NCBI RefSeq assembly: GCF_000024465.1 | Contig: NC_014010.1 | Coordinates: 868,001 to 932,000, forward strand | DNA from: Candidatus Puniceispirillum marinum IMCC1322 | GTDB lineage: Bacteria > Pseudomonadota > Alphaproteobacteria > Puniceispirillales > Puniceispirillaceae | Direction: 5' to 3' | Length of the DNA stretch: 64,000 bases | In this document: one piece after another, positions 50,131 to 57,360 of the stretch | Layout: the number at the start of each line of letters is the position of its first letter | Position numbering within the stretch: position 1 is the stretch's first letter | Notes under the pieces: generated by a model | Databases searched by the model: none | What the model saw: the letters and a program-made list of their open reading frames with translations, nothing else | Told to the model about the DNA's origin: nothing | Made by a program: the position numbers and the translations under genes

Positions 50131-50517
50131 ATGAGTACAAATCCACCAAATGCGCTTATCACTGTGCCGAAAGCCAATCCGCCAGCACGGCGCAACGACA
50201 ATGACAGCAGCGGCTTCCGTCTGGTCAATGGCGATGTGCATCTGGGTGACCGCAAAGATGTGCAGAACCGCCTGCCGGACATTTTGGGTAAGGCGCTGGC
50301 GCTGATCTGGATCGATAAGGAATTTAACGACCAGTTTTCACGCGACCCGCAAGGCACGCTGACCAGCCATGGTGTGCATCTGCCCGAAAATATGGTGATC
50401 GAATTCCAAAAACCAGGCACCGACCGGCCACGCATCGTCGTATATGAACGCCGCCCCAATTCCAAATTCAAGCTACGGGTGTTCTATCTCCAACTTGTGA
50501 TGATGGCAGGGCGGTAA
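50131..50517 (+). CDS. NHLP (nitrile hydratase-like leader)-type small protein
   Basis: The protein has 128 residues with no signal peptide. Residues 52-105 resemble the nitrile hydratase alpha-like leader family: LGKALALIWIDKEFNDQFSR then DPQGTLTSHGVHLPENMVIE. These fit the pattern A.xW.D..F...L..DP...L...G...P....v.v. Members are stand-alone or leaders of ribosomal natural-product precursors. The C-terminal 24 residues are basic/hydrophobic (RRPNSKFKLRVFYLQLVMMA) with no GG cleavage site. No modifying enzyme or exporter is visible nearby. It overlaps the next gene by one base (TAATG). Confidence 0.6.
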   Translation: MSTNPPNALITVPKANPPARRNDNDSSGFRLVNGDVHLGDRKDVQNRLPDILGKALALIWIDKEFNDQFSRDPQGTLTSHGVHLPENMVIEFQKPGTDRPRIVVYERRPNSKFKLRVFYLQLVMMAGR

Positions 50518-51176
50518 TGGTCAGGCGCATGTTGACATACAGCACCCGGATTCTGGCTGGTCTAATACTGGTGCTGACGCTGGCCACACAAGCCAGCCTA
50601 GCAACGGATAATGCCACCGCCAGCGATGCCGATCTGACCAGTGACGCCGCATTTAACCGCGCGGTACAAGCGGTCAAAAGCAAGAATTATGACGCTGCCA
50701 TTAGTATTTTCGAAGCCCAAGCAGAGGCCTCACAACATGATGCCCAATATAATCTGGCAGTGCTGTTACATGCTGGAAAAGGCCGCCCACAAAATTTCCA
50801 GCAAGCCTTGATCTGGGCGTGGTCAGCAGTGCTTGGCGGCATTGAAGAAGCAGCCGAGCTGGCCGATGAGCTGGCTGACATGATACCCGAAAAAGCACTG
50901 GATGATGCCCGCGAAAGCCTGCGTGACAAATTACAGACGCGGATCGATGCTGGCGACCGCACTGCGGTCATGCAGTTTGCGTCCTATCATGCGACATTGC
51001 TCGCGGAAGCTGACTTTGAAACAGCCTATATCTGGTATTCAATTGCCGCCGCCATTGGCGAAGATGGTAGCATCGAAGCCCGCGATGACGCCAAAGGCAA
51101 AGTCGATGATGAAGAAATCGTCAAACTACAGGTCAAGGCTGGCACAATTTTTGAAGGGCTGACCTTCAATAACTAG
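50517..51176 (+). CDS. Secreted SEL1/TPR-like protein
   Basis: The protein has 219 residues with an N-terminal signal peptide (TRILAGLILVLTLATQASLA, then TDNAT). The mature part has SEL1/TPR-like helical repeats: NYDAAISIFEAQAEASQHDA, QYNLAVLLHAGKGRPQNFQQ, ALIWAWSAVLGGIEEAAELA, and later FETAYIWYSIAAAIGEDGSI. Such proteins mediate protein-protein contacts in the periplasm. Its ATG overlaps the stop of the NHLP-like gene, so the two are coupled. Specific partners are unknown. Confidence 0.75.
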   Translation: MVRRMLTYSTRILAGLILVLTLATQASLATDNATASDADLTSDAAFNRAVQAVKSKNYDAAISIFEAQAEASQHDAQYNLAVLLHAGKGRPQNFQQALIWAWSAVLGGIEEAAELADELADMIPEKALDDARESLRDKLQTRIDAGDRTAVMQFASYHATLLAEADFETAYIWYSIAAAIGEDGSIEARDDAKGKVDDEEIVKLQVKAGTIFEGLTFNN

Positions 51177-51214
51177 CCTTCGATGACCGATGGCTGTCAG
51201 AACAGGAGACGAAA

Positions 51215-51430
51215 ATGCAGGTTAAAGTTCACTGGATCATCGACGGTGTTGCCGAGATGGACGCAGAGTCATTCGAGGCTGCCGAAAAGCATATTGAAGA
51301 TACAATCCGTGGTCTTATCAGCGACAAACCTGACTTGCTGGACAAGCTGGGCGCGCGTGCGATTCAAGGCAAGGCCTATCTGCCCGGATCCGAAGATGAT
51401 ATCGACATGGCCAATAACAGCGAGGGTTAG
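51215..51430 (+). CDS. Unknown 71-aa cytosolic protein
   Basis: This small acidic protein has AGGAGACGAAA directly before the ATG. The sequence shows one strand (VKVHWIIDGVAEMDAESFEA), a helix (AEKHIEDTIRGLISDKPDLL) and an acidic tail. I recognise no family. It lies 38 bp after the SEL1-like gene and four bases before the next small gene, so all four probably share a transcript. Confidence 0.6.
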   Translation: MQVKVHWIIDGVAEMDAESFEAAEKHIEDTIRGLISDKPDLLDKLGARAIQGKAYLPGSEDDIDMANNSEG

Positions 51431-51434
51431 GACG

Positions 51435-51731
51435 ATGCCACAGGCTATCATCACTACCCTGATTGCGACTATCCTTGTGGCTGGCCTTGTGGCTGGCCTT
51501 GTGGCTGGCCTTGCCAGCCCTGCCCTTGCGATTGGTAAAACATATGTGCCGCGTGATGACAGCAAAGAAGTGCCAAAAATGGAAATTTGCCGCCTGATGA
51601 AGGTCGAACGTGACCCTGAACAAGGTACCAAATGTATTTATCAACGGCAAAGCCGCGGGCAACCTGCGCAAATTTCGAATGATAGCCCAACTGCGGCCTG
51701 TCAAAAAACCTTTCAGTGCAAGCGTGAATAA
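51435..51731 (+). CDS. Small secreted four-cysteine protein
   Basis: The protein has 98 residues from the ATG at 51435, preceded by GAGGGTTAGGACG. The signal peptide contains three copies of VAGL encoded by a 12-bp tandem repeat (about 51477-51512) and likely cleaves after PALA. The mature part has four Cys (EICR, TKCIY, AACQ, FQCKRE), suited to two disulfides, and is basic. No family is recognised. It could be a secreted effector, adhesin fragment or envelope protein. Confidence 0.65.
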   Translation: MPQAIITTLIATILVAGLVAGLVAGLASPALAIGKTYVPRDDSKEVPKMEICRLMKVERDPEQGTKCIYQRQSRGQPAQISNDSPTAACQKTFQCKRE

Positions 51732-51734
51732 AGC

Positions 51735-52985
51735 TTATAATTGAAACTGTTTTATAGCTTCTGACGCCAAATTTTGCACGCCACTTGAGGCCGCAACCTT
51801 ATTATGTGTAGCAAATGCTTCGTGGTTATCAGCCAGATGTGGCACATCATATAGATAGTTTACCATCAAACCTGCCGATTGCTGTTTGCCCTTTGGTGAT
51901 ATGTCAGCGTCGCCATGAATCGCCTGTACCCTGGCCCCATTATTGAGATGAAACCGCGCGACAGGATCGAGAGGCCGGTTATCTGCGCGCTTGGCGTTGA
52001 GCAGATAATGCGCAACCAGCCGCCGTAAATCACCCGTGTCCAGATTATCCGTCTGGAGGTCACGGCCATTACACCAGCTTTTAAAGCCCGGAATTGGTGA
52101 TAAGGTCACAAATACCGATAGGCTGGGCAATTCCCGCGACAAGGTCTGCACAACGGTTTTAATAAGCGAATTACCGAATGAAATGCCAGCTAACCCCTGC
52201 TGGCAATTAGAGATCGAATAGAAGGTAGCGGTGGTGGCAGTATCTGCGCTGATCGCCTCACGATCATCCGACAGGATTGCCTGAATTGAATGTGCCATCG
52301 AATCTGTCAACGCCACCTGCACAAAAATCAAGGGTTCATCGGGCATTGAAGGATGGAAAAAGGCAAAACACCGCCGGTCTTCAGGTTGCAGACGTCGCCG
52401 CAAATCATCCCAGCTATCAATTTCATGCACCGCTTCATAGGCAATGATTTTTTCAAGGATATGCGCCGGACTCGCCCAGTTGATAGGCCGGATCACCAGA
52501 AACCCCCGGTTAAACCAGCTTAGAAACAGCGTTTTGAAATCATAATCAATAATAGCAATATCGGGATTGTCTTTGGCCAGACGCAACAAATCCTGACGCA
52601 TGGCCACAAGTTGCGCGGTGGCACCAGGCACCTGGTTAAGGCGGCGTATAAGCTCCTGACGCTGTGGGTCAACCGCGTGCATGAATGTAGCATAGTTTTT
52701 CTGGTCAGGGTTTTGCTGGTAAACCGACAATGCCATTTTTGCGGCATCTGCATTGAGATCAAATTCATCACGAAGCTGGCAGAAGAAAGCAAGCTTATCC
52801 GCATCGTCAAGGGCGGTATATTCATTCAGAACGGCTTGTGCCAAAGTAGCGCCAGAGACCTCGCCCTTGCTGGTCAATAATTCCCGACATAACACATCAA
52901 GCGGTGCCTGTTTCCGCGCTGATAGTTTGCCAAGGCTGGAAGCACGTTCGAATAATGTCGATAAAAGATCAGCGAAATAGCTCAT
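51735..52985 (-). CDS. Malonyl-CoA decarboxylase
   Basis: The protein has 416 residues, typical for bacterial MCD. A helical N-terminal domain is followed by the GNAT-like catalytic domain. It contains LFLSWFNRGFLVIRPINWAS, DRRCFAFFHPSMPDEPLIFV, FYSISNCQQGLAGISFGNSL, and LPSLSVFVTLSPIPGFKSWC. Conserved C-terminal DPVARFHLNNGARVQAIHGD and MVNYLYDVPHL complete the signature. The enzyme converts malonyl-CoA to acetyl-CoA. The start is ATG at 52985 behind a small palindrome. It lies beside other acyl-CoA genes. Confidence 0.92.
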   Translation of the reverse strand: MSYFADLLSTLFERASSLGKLSARKQAPLDVLCRELLTSKGEVSGATLAQAVLNEYTALDDADKLAFFCQLRDEFDLNADAAKMALSVYQQNPDQKNYATFMHAVDPQRQELIRRLNQVPGATAQLVAMRQDLLRLAKDNPDIAIIDYDFKTLFLSWFNRGFLVIRPINWASPAHILEKIIAYEAVHEIDSWDDLRRRLQPEDRRCFAFFHPSMPDEPLIFVQVALTDSMAHSIQAILSDDREAISADTATTATFYSISNCQQGLAGISFGNSLIKTVVQTLSRELPSLSVFVTLSPIPGFKSWCNGRDLQTDNLDTGDLRRLVAHYLLNAKRADNRPLDPVARFHLNNGARVQAIHGDADISPKGKQQSAGLMVNYLYDVPHLADNHEAFATHNKVAASSGVQNLASEAIKQFQL

Positions 52986-53012
52986 ATTTTCCCTAATCAG
53001 TTTAATGGCGTT

Positions 53013-53031
53013 TGTTTAACAGGGTTAAACA
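53013..53031. promoter_or_regulatory. Palindrome upstream of malonyl-CoA decarboxylase
   Basis: TGTTTAA and TTAAACA, separated by CAGGG, form a perfect 7-bp inverted repeat 28 bp before the MCD start. Size and position fit a repressor operator, but no regulator gene lies nearby and the sequence was not matched to a known site. Confidence 0.3.
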
Positions 53032-53064
53032 TAATGTACTATATGAAGCTGGGTAGTGACTAGG

Positions 53065-54312
53065 CTATGTTTGTGCTGTCGCATTAGCCGCTTTTTTTTT
53101 CGTCGCTGGTTTTGTCTTTGCCAGAATCGCTGCCTGTTCTTCTTCAAGCAGTTTCTTTTTTTCCGCATCCTTTATGGCAAGTTTTTCAAAGATCGCCAGC
53201 GCTTCATCAGCTTTGAGTTTATGCAGAACGCCTTTTTTCACCTGATCTGGTGACCACATCCAGTTTTTGTTGAAATCATATTTCATCGCCCATGCGCCGA
53301 AAACACGTCCATTCACGTTCTTTCCACGCAATCTTTTGATATCCGTATGACGTTTATCAACGAGTATTTTTTCGTAAAGGGCATCGATGGATTCTTTCGG
53401 CCCTTCCAGAAATTGAAGATAGAAATCAGACCGGCAAATAAGACAGCCTGTCACTTTCAGGGGGGCATTATTCGCCATAGCAGACCGCAGAACATCTTTC
53501 AAGATGCCGTTACTGAAATCGGTTGGCTTTGAAACATAAATAATCTGTTTCACCTTTTCAGGTTTCGGCACTTTTTTCTTGGGGCCCGATTTTATGGGCA
53601 GAACAGTTTTAACATTGTAATCAATATCATGGATAGTGAATAATTTGTCATGCGCGGTGGTTCTTTCCTCTTCCCATAGTTGTTCATCTTCCTTGCTTTC
53701 AAAAACGAAAAAGCTGCCCAGAATCTGTTGGCGACGCCGGATGGTTATTAGCGTAATCTGTTCGACGGTTCTGGCGTAAATCGTTTCGATCGTTTCCATC
53801 GTGGGTTTGATATCAAATTCTTCGATATATTCACGATCTACGGCGGCGCGTAAGCGCTCTAATGTATCACGCTTGACGTTTGCCGCGGCCTGACGGGTGG
53901 CGCGTTCCAATCGGCTGGCTTCAAGTGCCAACTCATGGCGCTGGTCATAGCTAGGCCGTTTGATGATGATCCATAAAGTCATATTATCTTCATCAAACTT
54001 CATCTCGTCAAAACCAGCAGACCGCATAACCCGCCTTACATCACGGACAATATCCAATCGGGTAACAGACACACTGAAAAATCTGGCTTTGGGGTCATTT
54101 TCGAGATGGACTTCGGCAAAGTCGGTAAGATGACGGTTGCGATAATCGATAACAACCCGCACACCATATAAAATATTTTTGAGGGTATCGAGTGACGCCA
54201 ATTCATTTAGCGAATGGATGTAGCCATCAAGCATGGCTTCGATACGGTTTTTACACGCACGGGAATAGGAGTCTGCAACCTTCCCCATTCCTAAATCCAT
54301 AAGACCACCCAC
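53065..54312 (-). CDS. BLUF blue-light sensor protein with RRF-like N-terminal domain
   Basis: The protein has 415 residues. Residues about 255-350 are a BLUF domain: KQIIYVSKPTDFS, ANNAPLKVTGCLICRSDFYL, QFLEGPKESIDALYEKILVD, and FGAWAMKYDF. The flavin-site residues Tyr259, Asn282, Gln300, Trp341 and Met343 match AppA Tyr21, Asn45, Gln63, Trp104 and Met106. Residues about 12-195 resemble ribosome recycling factor: a long helix, a compact beta block, MTLWIIIKRPSYDQRHELAL and RQAAANVKRDTLERLRA, matching RRF 'L.I.iP...eERR.elvk' and 'iRRdaN..lk'. The tail is Lys/Ala-rich coiled coil. Light-tuned ribosome binding is inference. BLUF is near certain; the RRF-like part needs structural comparison. 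Confidence 0.8.
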   Translation of the reverse strand: MGGLMDLGMGKVADSYSRACKNRIEAMLDGYIHSLNELASLDTLKNILYGVRVVIDYRNRHLTDFAEVHLENDPKARFFSVSVTRLDIVRDVRRVMRSAGFDEMKFDEDNMTLWIIIKRPSYDQRHELALEASRLERATRQAAANVKRDTLERLRAAVDREYIEEFDIKPTMETIETIYARTVEQITLITIRRRQQILGSFFVFESKEDEQLWEEERTTAHDKLFTIHDIDYNVKTVLPIKSGPKKKVPKPEKVKQIIYVSKPTDFSNGILKDVLRSAMANNAPLKVTGCLICRSDFYLQFLEGPKESIDALYEKILVDKRHTDIKRLRGKNVNGRVFGAWAMKYDFNKNWMWSPDQVKKGVLHKLKADEALAIFEKLAIKDAEKKKLLEEEQAAILAKTKPATKKKAANATAQT

Positions 54313-54359
54313 ATGTTAGATTTTACCTTCAAACTATAACTTGTGATGTGTTACTAAAC

Positions 54360-54409
54360 TGCTACAAAACAGAAAAATATTCAGCTCAAGGTGCGTTGAT
54401 TTTGTAGCA
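54360..54409. repeat. Long-spaced perfect inverted repeat upstream of the BLUF gene
   Basis: TGCTACAAAA (54360-54369) and its exact reverse complement TTTTGTAGCA (54400-54409) flank a 30-base spacer, about 48 bp upstream of the BLUF start. It could form an mRNA leader stem or a pair of operator half-sites. No other gene lies in 54313-54517. Confidence 0.45.
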
Positions 54410-54444
54410 TGGCAGTGCCAAAAATGCACAGCAAGATCACGGCA

Positions 54445-54461
54445 TGAATAATGTTTATTCA
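54445..54461. promoter_or_regulatory. Operator-like palindrome upstream of the BLUF gene
   Basis: TGAATAATGTTTATTCA is a perfect 7-bp inverted repeat around TGT. It lies in the same 205-bp gap as the longer inverted repeat, about 133 bp from the BLUF start and 57 bp after the end of the CoA-transferase gene. Regulator unknown. Confidence 0.35.
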
Positions 54462-54517
54462 TAACAAGGGATTACTACCTATTATTGTGAAATCAATGCG
54501 GGGATAAAACCTGAAAA

Positions 54518-55657
54518 TTATTTTACCTTGCTATCAGAAAATTCACGACGCAACGTATCATCATGTTCACCCAGCGTCGGGACAGCGCCAAAGCCATGCG
54601 ATTCGCCCATAACGGTGGCACCAGGGGCAAGCAATTCAAGCTCACCTTCGCTGGTTTTCACCGTCACAAAACGCGACTGCGGATGACTGGCCAGTTGATC
54701 AAGATTGTTGAGCCGTCCATAGGCAATATCAGCTCTGGCCAGCAAATCAATCACCGCATCACTGTCATGACGGGCGAACACCGACAGGATCATCGCATCA
54801 AGCGCTGGCCTGTTTTCAACACGGGCGATATTGCTGTGAAAGCGAGGGTCGCTGGCGATGGCTGTATCACCCAGTACACCAGTACATAAATGTTTCCATT
54901 CGCGTTCATTCTGGATCGAGATCAGAATGACCTGCCCGTCACCACATTGATAAGCACCATAAGGGGCGATAGACGGATGATGCAGCCCCGGTCGTGCAAT
55001 GGTCTTGCCGCCATAATGATGCTGGAGATAAGGCACATTCATCCAGTCAGCCAAGGCCCCGAACAATGAAACCTCAATGCCACGCCCAAGGCCCGTTTTA
55101 TAGCGTGCTATGATGGCCTGTAGTATAGCCTGATAGGCTGTCATGCCGGCGGCAATGTCACATATAGACACGCCCACCCGGCCAGGTGCTTGCGGGGCAC
55201 CGGTAATCTGTGCCAGCCCGACTTCGGCCTGTACCAGAAAATCATAGGCTTTCATCTGGCTCAATTCACCTGTCGATCCATAACCGCTGATGTCACAGGT
55301 GATAAGACGCGGATATGTATCGCGCAGGCTTTGTGAGGAAAAACCAAGTCGTTCAATTGCACCTGGCATCAAGTTCTGGATAAAGATATCCGCCTTGGCA
55401 ATCATCCGATGGAGCATGGCCAGATCATTGGCATCTTTCAAATCAAGACGCAATGATTCCTTGCCCCGATTGAGCCAGACAAAATACGAGCTATTGCCAC
55501 GGGCATCAGCATCATATTTACGCGCAAAATCACCCTCGGCGCGTTCTATCTTTACGACGCGCGCGCCCGCATCGGCAAGTTTACATGACGCATAGGGGGC
55601 AGCAACCGCCTGTTCGATACTGACAACAAACAACCCATCAAGTTCTTTTTCCGACAT
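54518..55657 (-). CDS. CaiB/BaiF family III CoA-transferase
   Basis: The protein has 379 residues, normal for family III. The N-terminal signature includes FVVSIEQAVAAPYASCKLAD, AGARVVKIERAEGDFARKYD and WLNRGKESLRLDLKD. The region LIQNLMPGAIERLGFSSQSL-like and PRLITCDISGYGSTGE precedes the catalytic Asp segment (MKAYDFLVQAEVGLAQITGA). The enzyme moves CoA between dicarboxylic acids. Beside the CitE-like lyase and MaoC-like hydratase it could act as a mesaconyl- or itaconyl-type CoA transferase. It is 22 bp after the CitE-like gene. Confidence 0.88.
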   Translation of the reverse strand: MSEKELDGLFVVSIEQAVAAPYASCKLADAGARVVKIERAEGDFARKYDADARGNSSYFVWLNRGKESLRLDLKDANDLAMLHRMIAKADIFIQNLMPGAIERLGFSSQSLRDTYPRLITCDISGYGSTGELSQMKAYDFLVQAEVGLAQITGAPQAPGRVGVSICDIAAGMTAYQAILQAIIARYKTGLGRGIEVSLFGALADWMNVPYLQHHYGGKTIARPGLHHPSIAPYGAYQCGDGQVILISIQNEREWKHLCTGVLGDTAIASDPRFHSNIARVENRPALDAMILSVFARHDSDAVIDLLARADIAYGRLNNLDQLASHPQSRFVTVKTSEGELELLAPGATVMGESHGFGAVPTLGEHDDTLRREFSDSKVK

Positions 55658-55679
55658 TGGTCACTCTCCATCAAACAGG

Positions 55680-56501
55680 CTATGAATTTGTTTTATTATG
55701 GTTTTCATAGTCCCGGATTATCTGTTTTGCCTTTTTTATGACGGGCAAATCAAGCATCTGGCCATCCATCTTGACGGCGGCACCAGATTGCGACTGTTCA
55801 AGTGCAGCGCATGCCCATTCATAGGCCTGCTGATCCGGCACAAAGGCCGCCATAGCGGGAGCCACATGGTTTGGATGAATAAGAAGCTTGCCACCAAAGC
55901 CCATGGCACGGGCTCGCTTTGCCGCGTGGCTGACCGCATCGATATCATCAATTTCGACACTGACGCCATCAAGCGGCTTTGGCTTATTGGCCAGACGTGA
56001 TTGCAAGACAAGCTGATGACGCGCATATAATAGCGGTTCCCAATCCGGACTGGTGCCAAGATCAAGCGCAAAATCCAGATGACCAAAGGCACATACCGCC
56101 ACCCCCGGATGTGCCAGAATATCAGCAAGATTGGCTATGCCACGCGCTGTTTCGACAAGCGCAATGATAAAGGCATCGGGGCCAAGAACAGCCTGTACCG
56201 CCTCTATCTGATCGGGGGTTTCTGATTTTGGGACAATCACACCCGCGGCGACCGAGTCACGTATGGCACGCAGATCATCGGCACACCATTGACTGTCAGT
56301 AGCATTACAACGCACGAATAGCGGCACATCAAAAGCAGATAGCGTTGCAAGGACTTTGCGCGCGCTGGCCTTATTATCGGGGATAACGGCATCTTCAAGA
56401 TCCATAACAATGGCGTCGGCACCTGATGCCGCGGCCTTTGCCAGCCGGTCAGACCGATCTCCCGGCACAAATAGCATCGCTGTGGGAATGATATATGTCA
56501 T
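55680..56501 (-). CDS. HpcH/HpaI (CitE-like) acyl-CoA lyase
   Basis: The protein has 273 residues. It has CitE/Mcl features: AMLFVPGDRSDRLAKAAASG, ADAIVMDLEDAVIPDNKASA, RCNATDSQW, VIVPKSETPDQIEAV, IALVETARGIANLADILAHP, and the metal-binding AFGHLDFALDLG. The C-terminal GKLLIHPNHVAPAMAAF is the usual substrate loop. Members cleave malyl-, methylmalyl- or citramalyl-CoA. Its ATG overlaps the stop of the MaoC-like gene by four bases, so hydration and cleavage are translationally coupled. Confidence 0.9.
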   Translation of the reverse strand: MTYIIPTAMLFVPGDRSDRLAKAAASGADAIVMDLEDAVIPDNKASARKVLATLSAFDVPLFVRCNATDSQWCADDLRAIRDSVAAGVIVPKSETPDQIEAVQAVLGPDAFIIALVETARGIANLADILAHPGVAVCAFGHLDFALDLGTSPDWEPLLYARHQLVLQSRLANKPKPLDGVSVEIDDIDAVSHAAKRARAMGFGGKLLIHPNHVAPAMAAFVPDQQAYEWACAALEQSQSGAAVKMDGQMLDLPVIKKAKQIIRDYENHNKTNS

Positions 56502-57316
56502 GTGATCTTTGCCTTTGTCGTTACGGTACCGTCTGCAGCTCTGACAGATCCGGCGAGATGATCGTTAGCATCGCGGGTCAATGTAACATCGATTGTTCCA
56601 CCCAGCACAAGCGGTGCCACACCGCGATAGGAAAAGGTTGCTGGCGACTGGCCTAAATGGGTGGCGGCAAGATTGAGCAGCAACGTGGCCTGCATCGGCC
56701 CATGCACAAGCAAGCCATCATAACCTTCAACACCGGTGGCATAGGGCTGGTCGTAATGAATCCGGTGGCCGTTAAAGGTCAAGGCCGAATAGCGAAACAT
56801 CATCAGCGTGGTGGGGGTGACCTGCCATCTGGCAAGCGTGGTATCAGCATCGGGTGTGACAGGCGGCAGCATGGCAGCATTGTCGGTGGTTTCGCGATAG
56901 ACAACATCCTGACGCTCGGACAGGATCAGATCATCAGCAACATGATAATCATGCCCGATAGTGACAAAGCAGAGATTGCCGCTTTGGCCGCGTTTGAACT
57001 GAACATCGCGGATGGTCGTGGTTTTGGTGACATTGTCGCCGGTTTTGAAACTGCCAGAAAAGGTCAGGCTGCCGCCTGCCCACATGCGCCGTTCATAGCC
57101 GATCTCGGGCAAAAAGATGCCAAGGCGGGGATGACCATCAGCACCAGCATCCGAAGCTGGCACCGTATCCGGACATAAGCACCAGAACACACCCAGCGGC
57201 ACATCAGAATGAGCATAAATATGCGGCGTGAAGGTGTCGGTAAAATGCGCCACAAGACGCGGGGTGATAATATCGGTGCGGCTAAAGCTATGGCCAATCC
57301 AGTCATCAACATTCAT
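56498..57316 (-). CDS. MaoC-like acyl-CoA hydratase (mesaconyl-C4/itaconyl-CoA hydratase type)
   Basis: The protein has 272 residues, a two-hot-dog protein. The N-terminal half has FWCLCPDTVPASDAGADGHP then FLPEIGYERRMWAGGSLTFS, the FAS1-like dehydratase pattern. The C-terminal half has MMFRYSALTFNGHRIHYDQP then YATGVEGYDGLLVHGPMQAT, containing the Asp/His catalytic motif of hydratase 2. This matches mesaconyl-C4-CoA hydratase and itaconyl-CoA hydratase more than fatty-acid MaoC. The product would be citramalyl-CoA, the substrate for the coupled lyase. Confidence 0.85.
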   Translation of the reverse strand: MNVDDWIGHSFSRTDIITPRLVAHFTDTFTPHIYAHSDVPLGVFWCLCPDTVPASDAGADGHPRLGIFLPEIGYERRMWAGGSLTFSGSFKTGDNVTKTTTIRDVQFKRGQSGNLCFVTIGHDYHVADDLILSERQDVVYRETTDNAAMLPPVTPDADTTLARWQVTPTTLMMFRYSALTFNGHRIHYDQPYATGVEGYDGLLVHGPMQATLLLNLAATHLGQSPATFSYRGVAPLVLGGTIDVTLTRDANDHLAGSVRAADGTVTTKAKIT

Positions 57317-57360
57317 CTTAGCCCCCTTTCATATGATGGCACGGCGTGATGTGGCCGTGG

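Noticed and set aside
51183-51434. N-terminal extension of the four-cysteine secreted protein
   Set aside because: It would overlap the 71-residue gene in another frame and bury the signal peptide; the ATG at 51435 has its own ribosome site.
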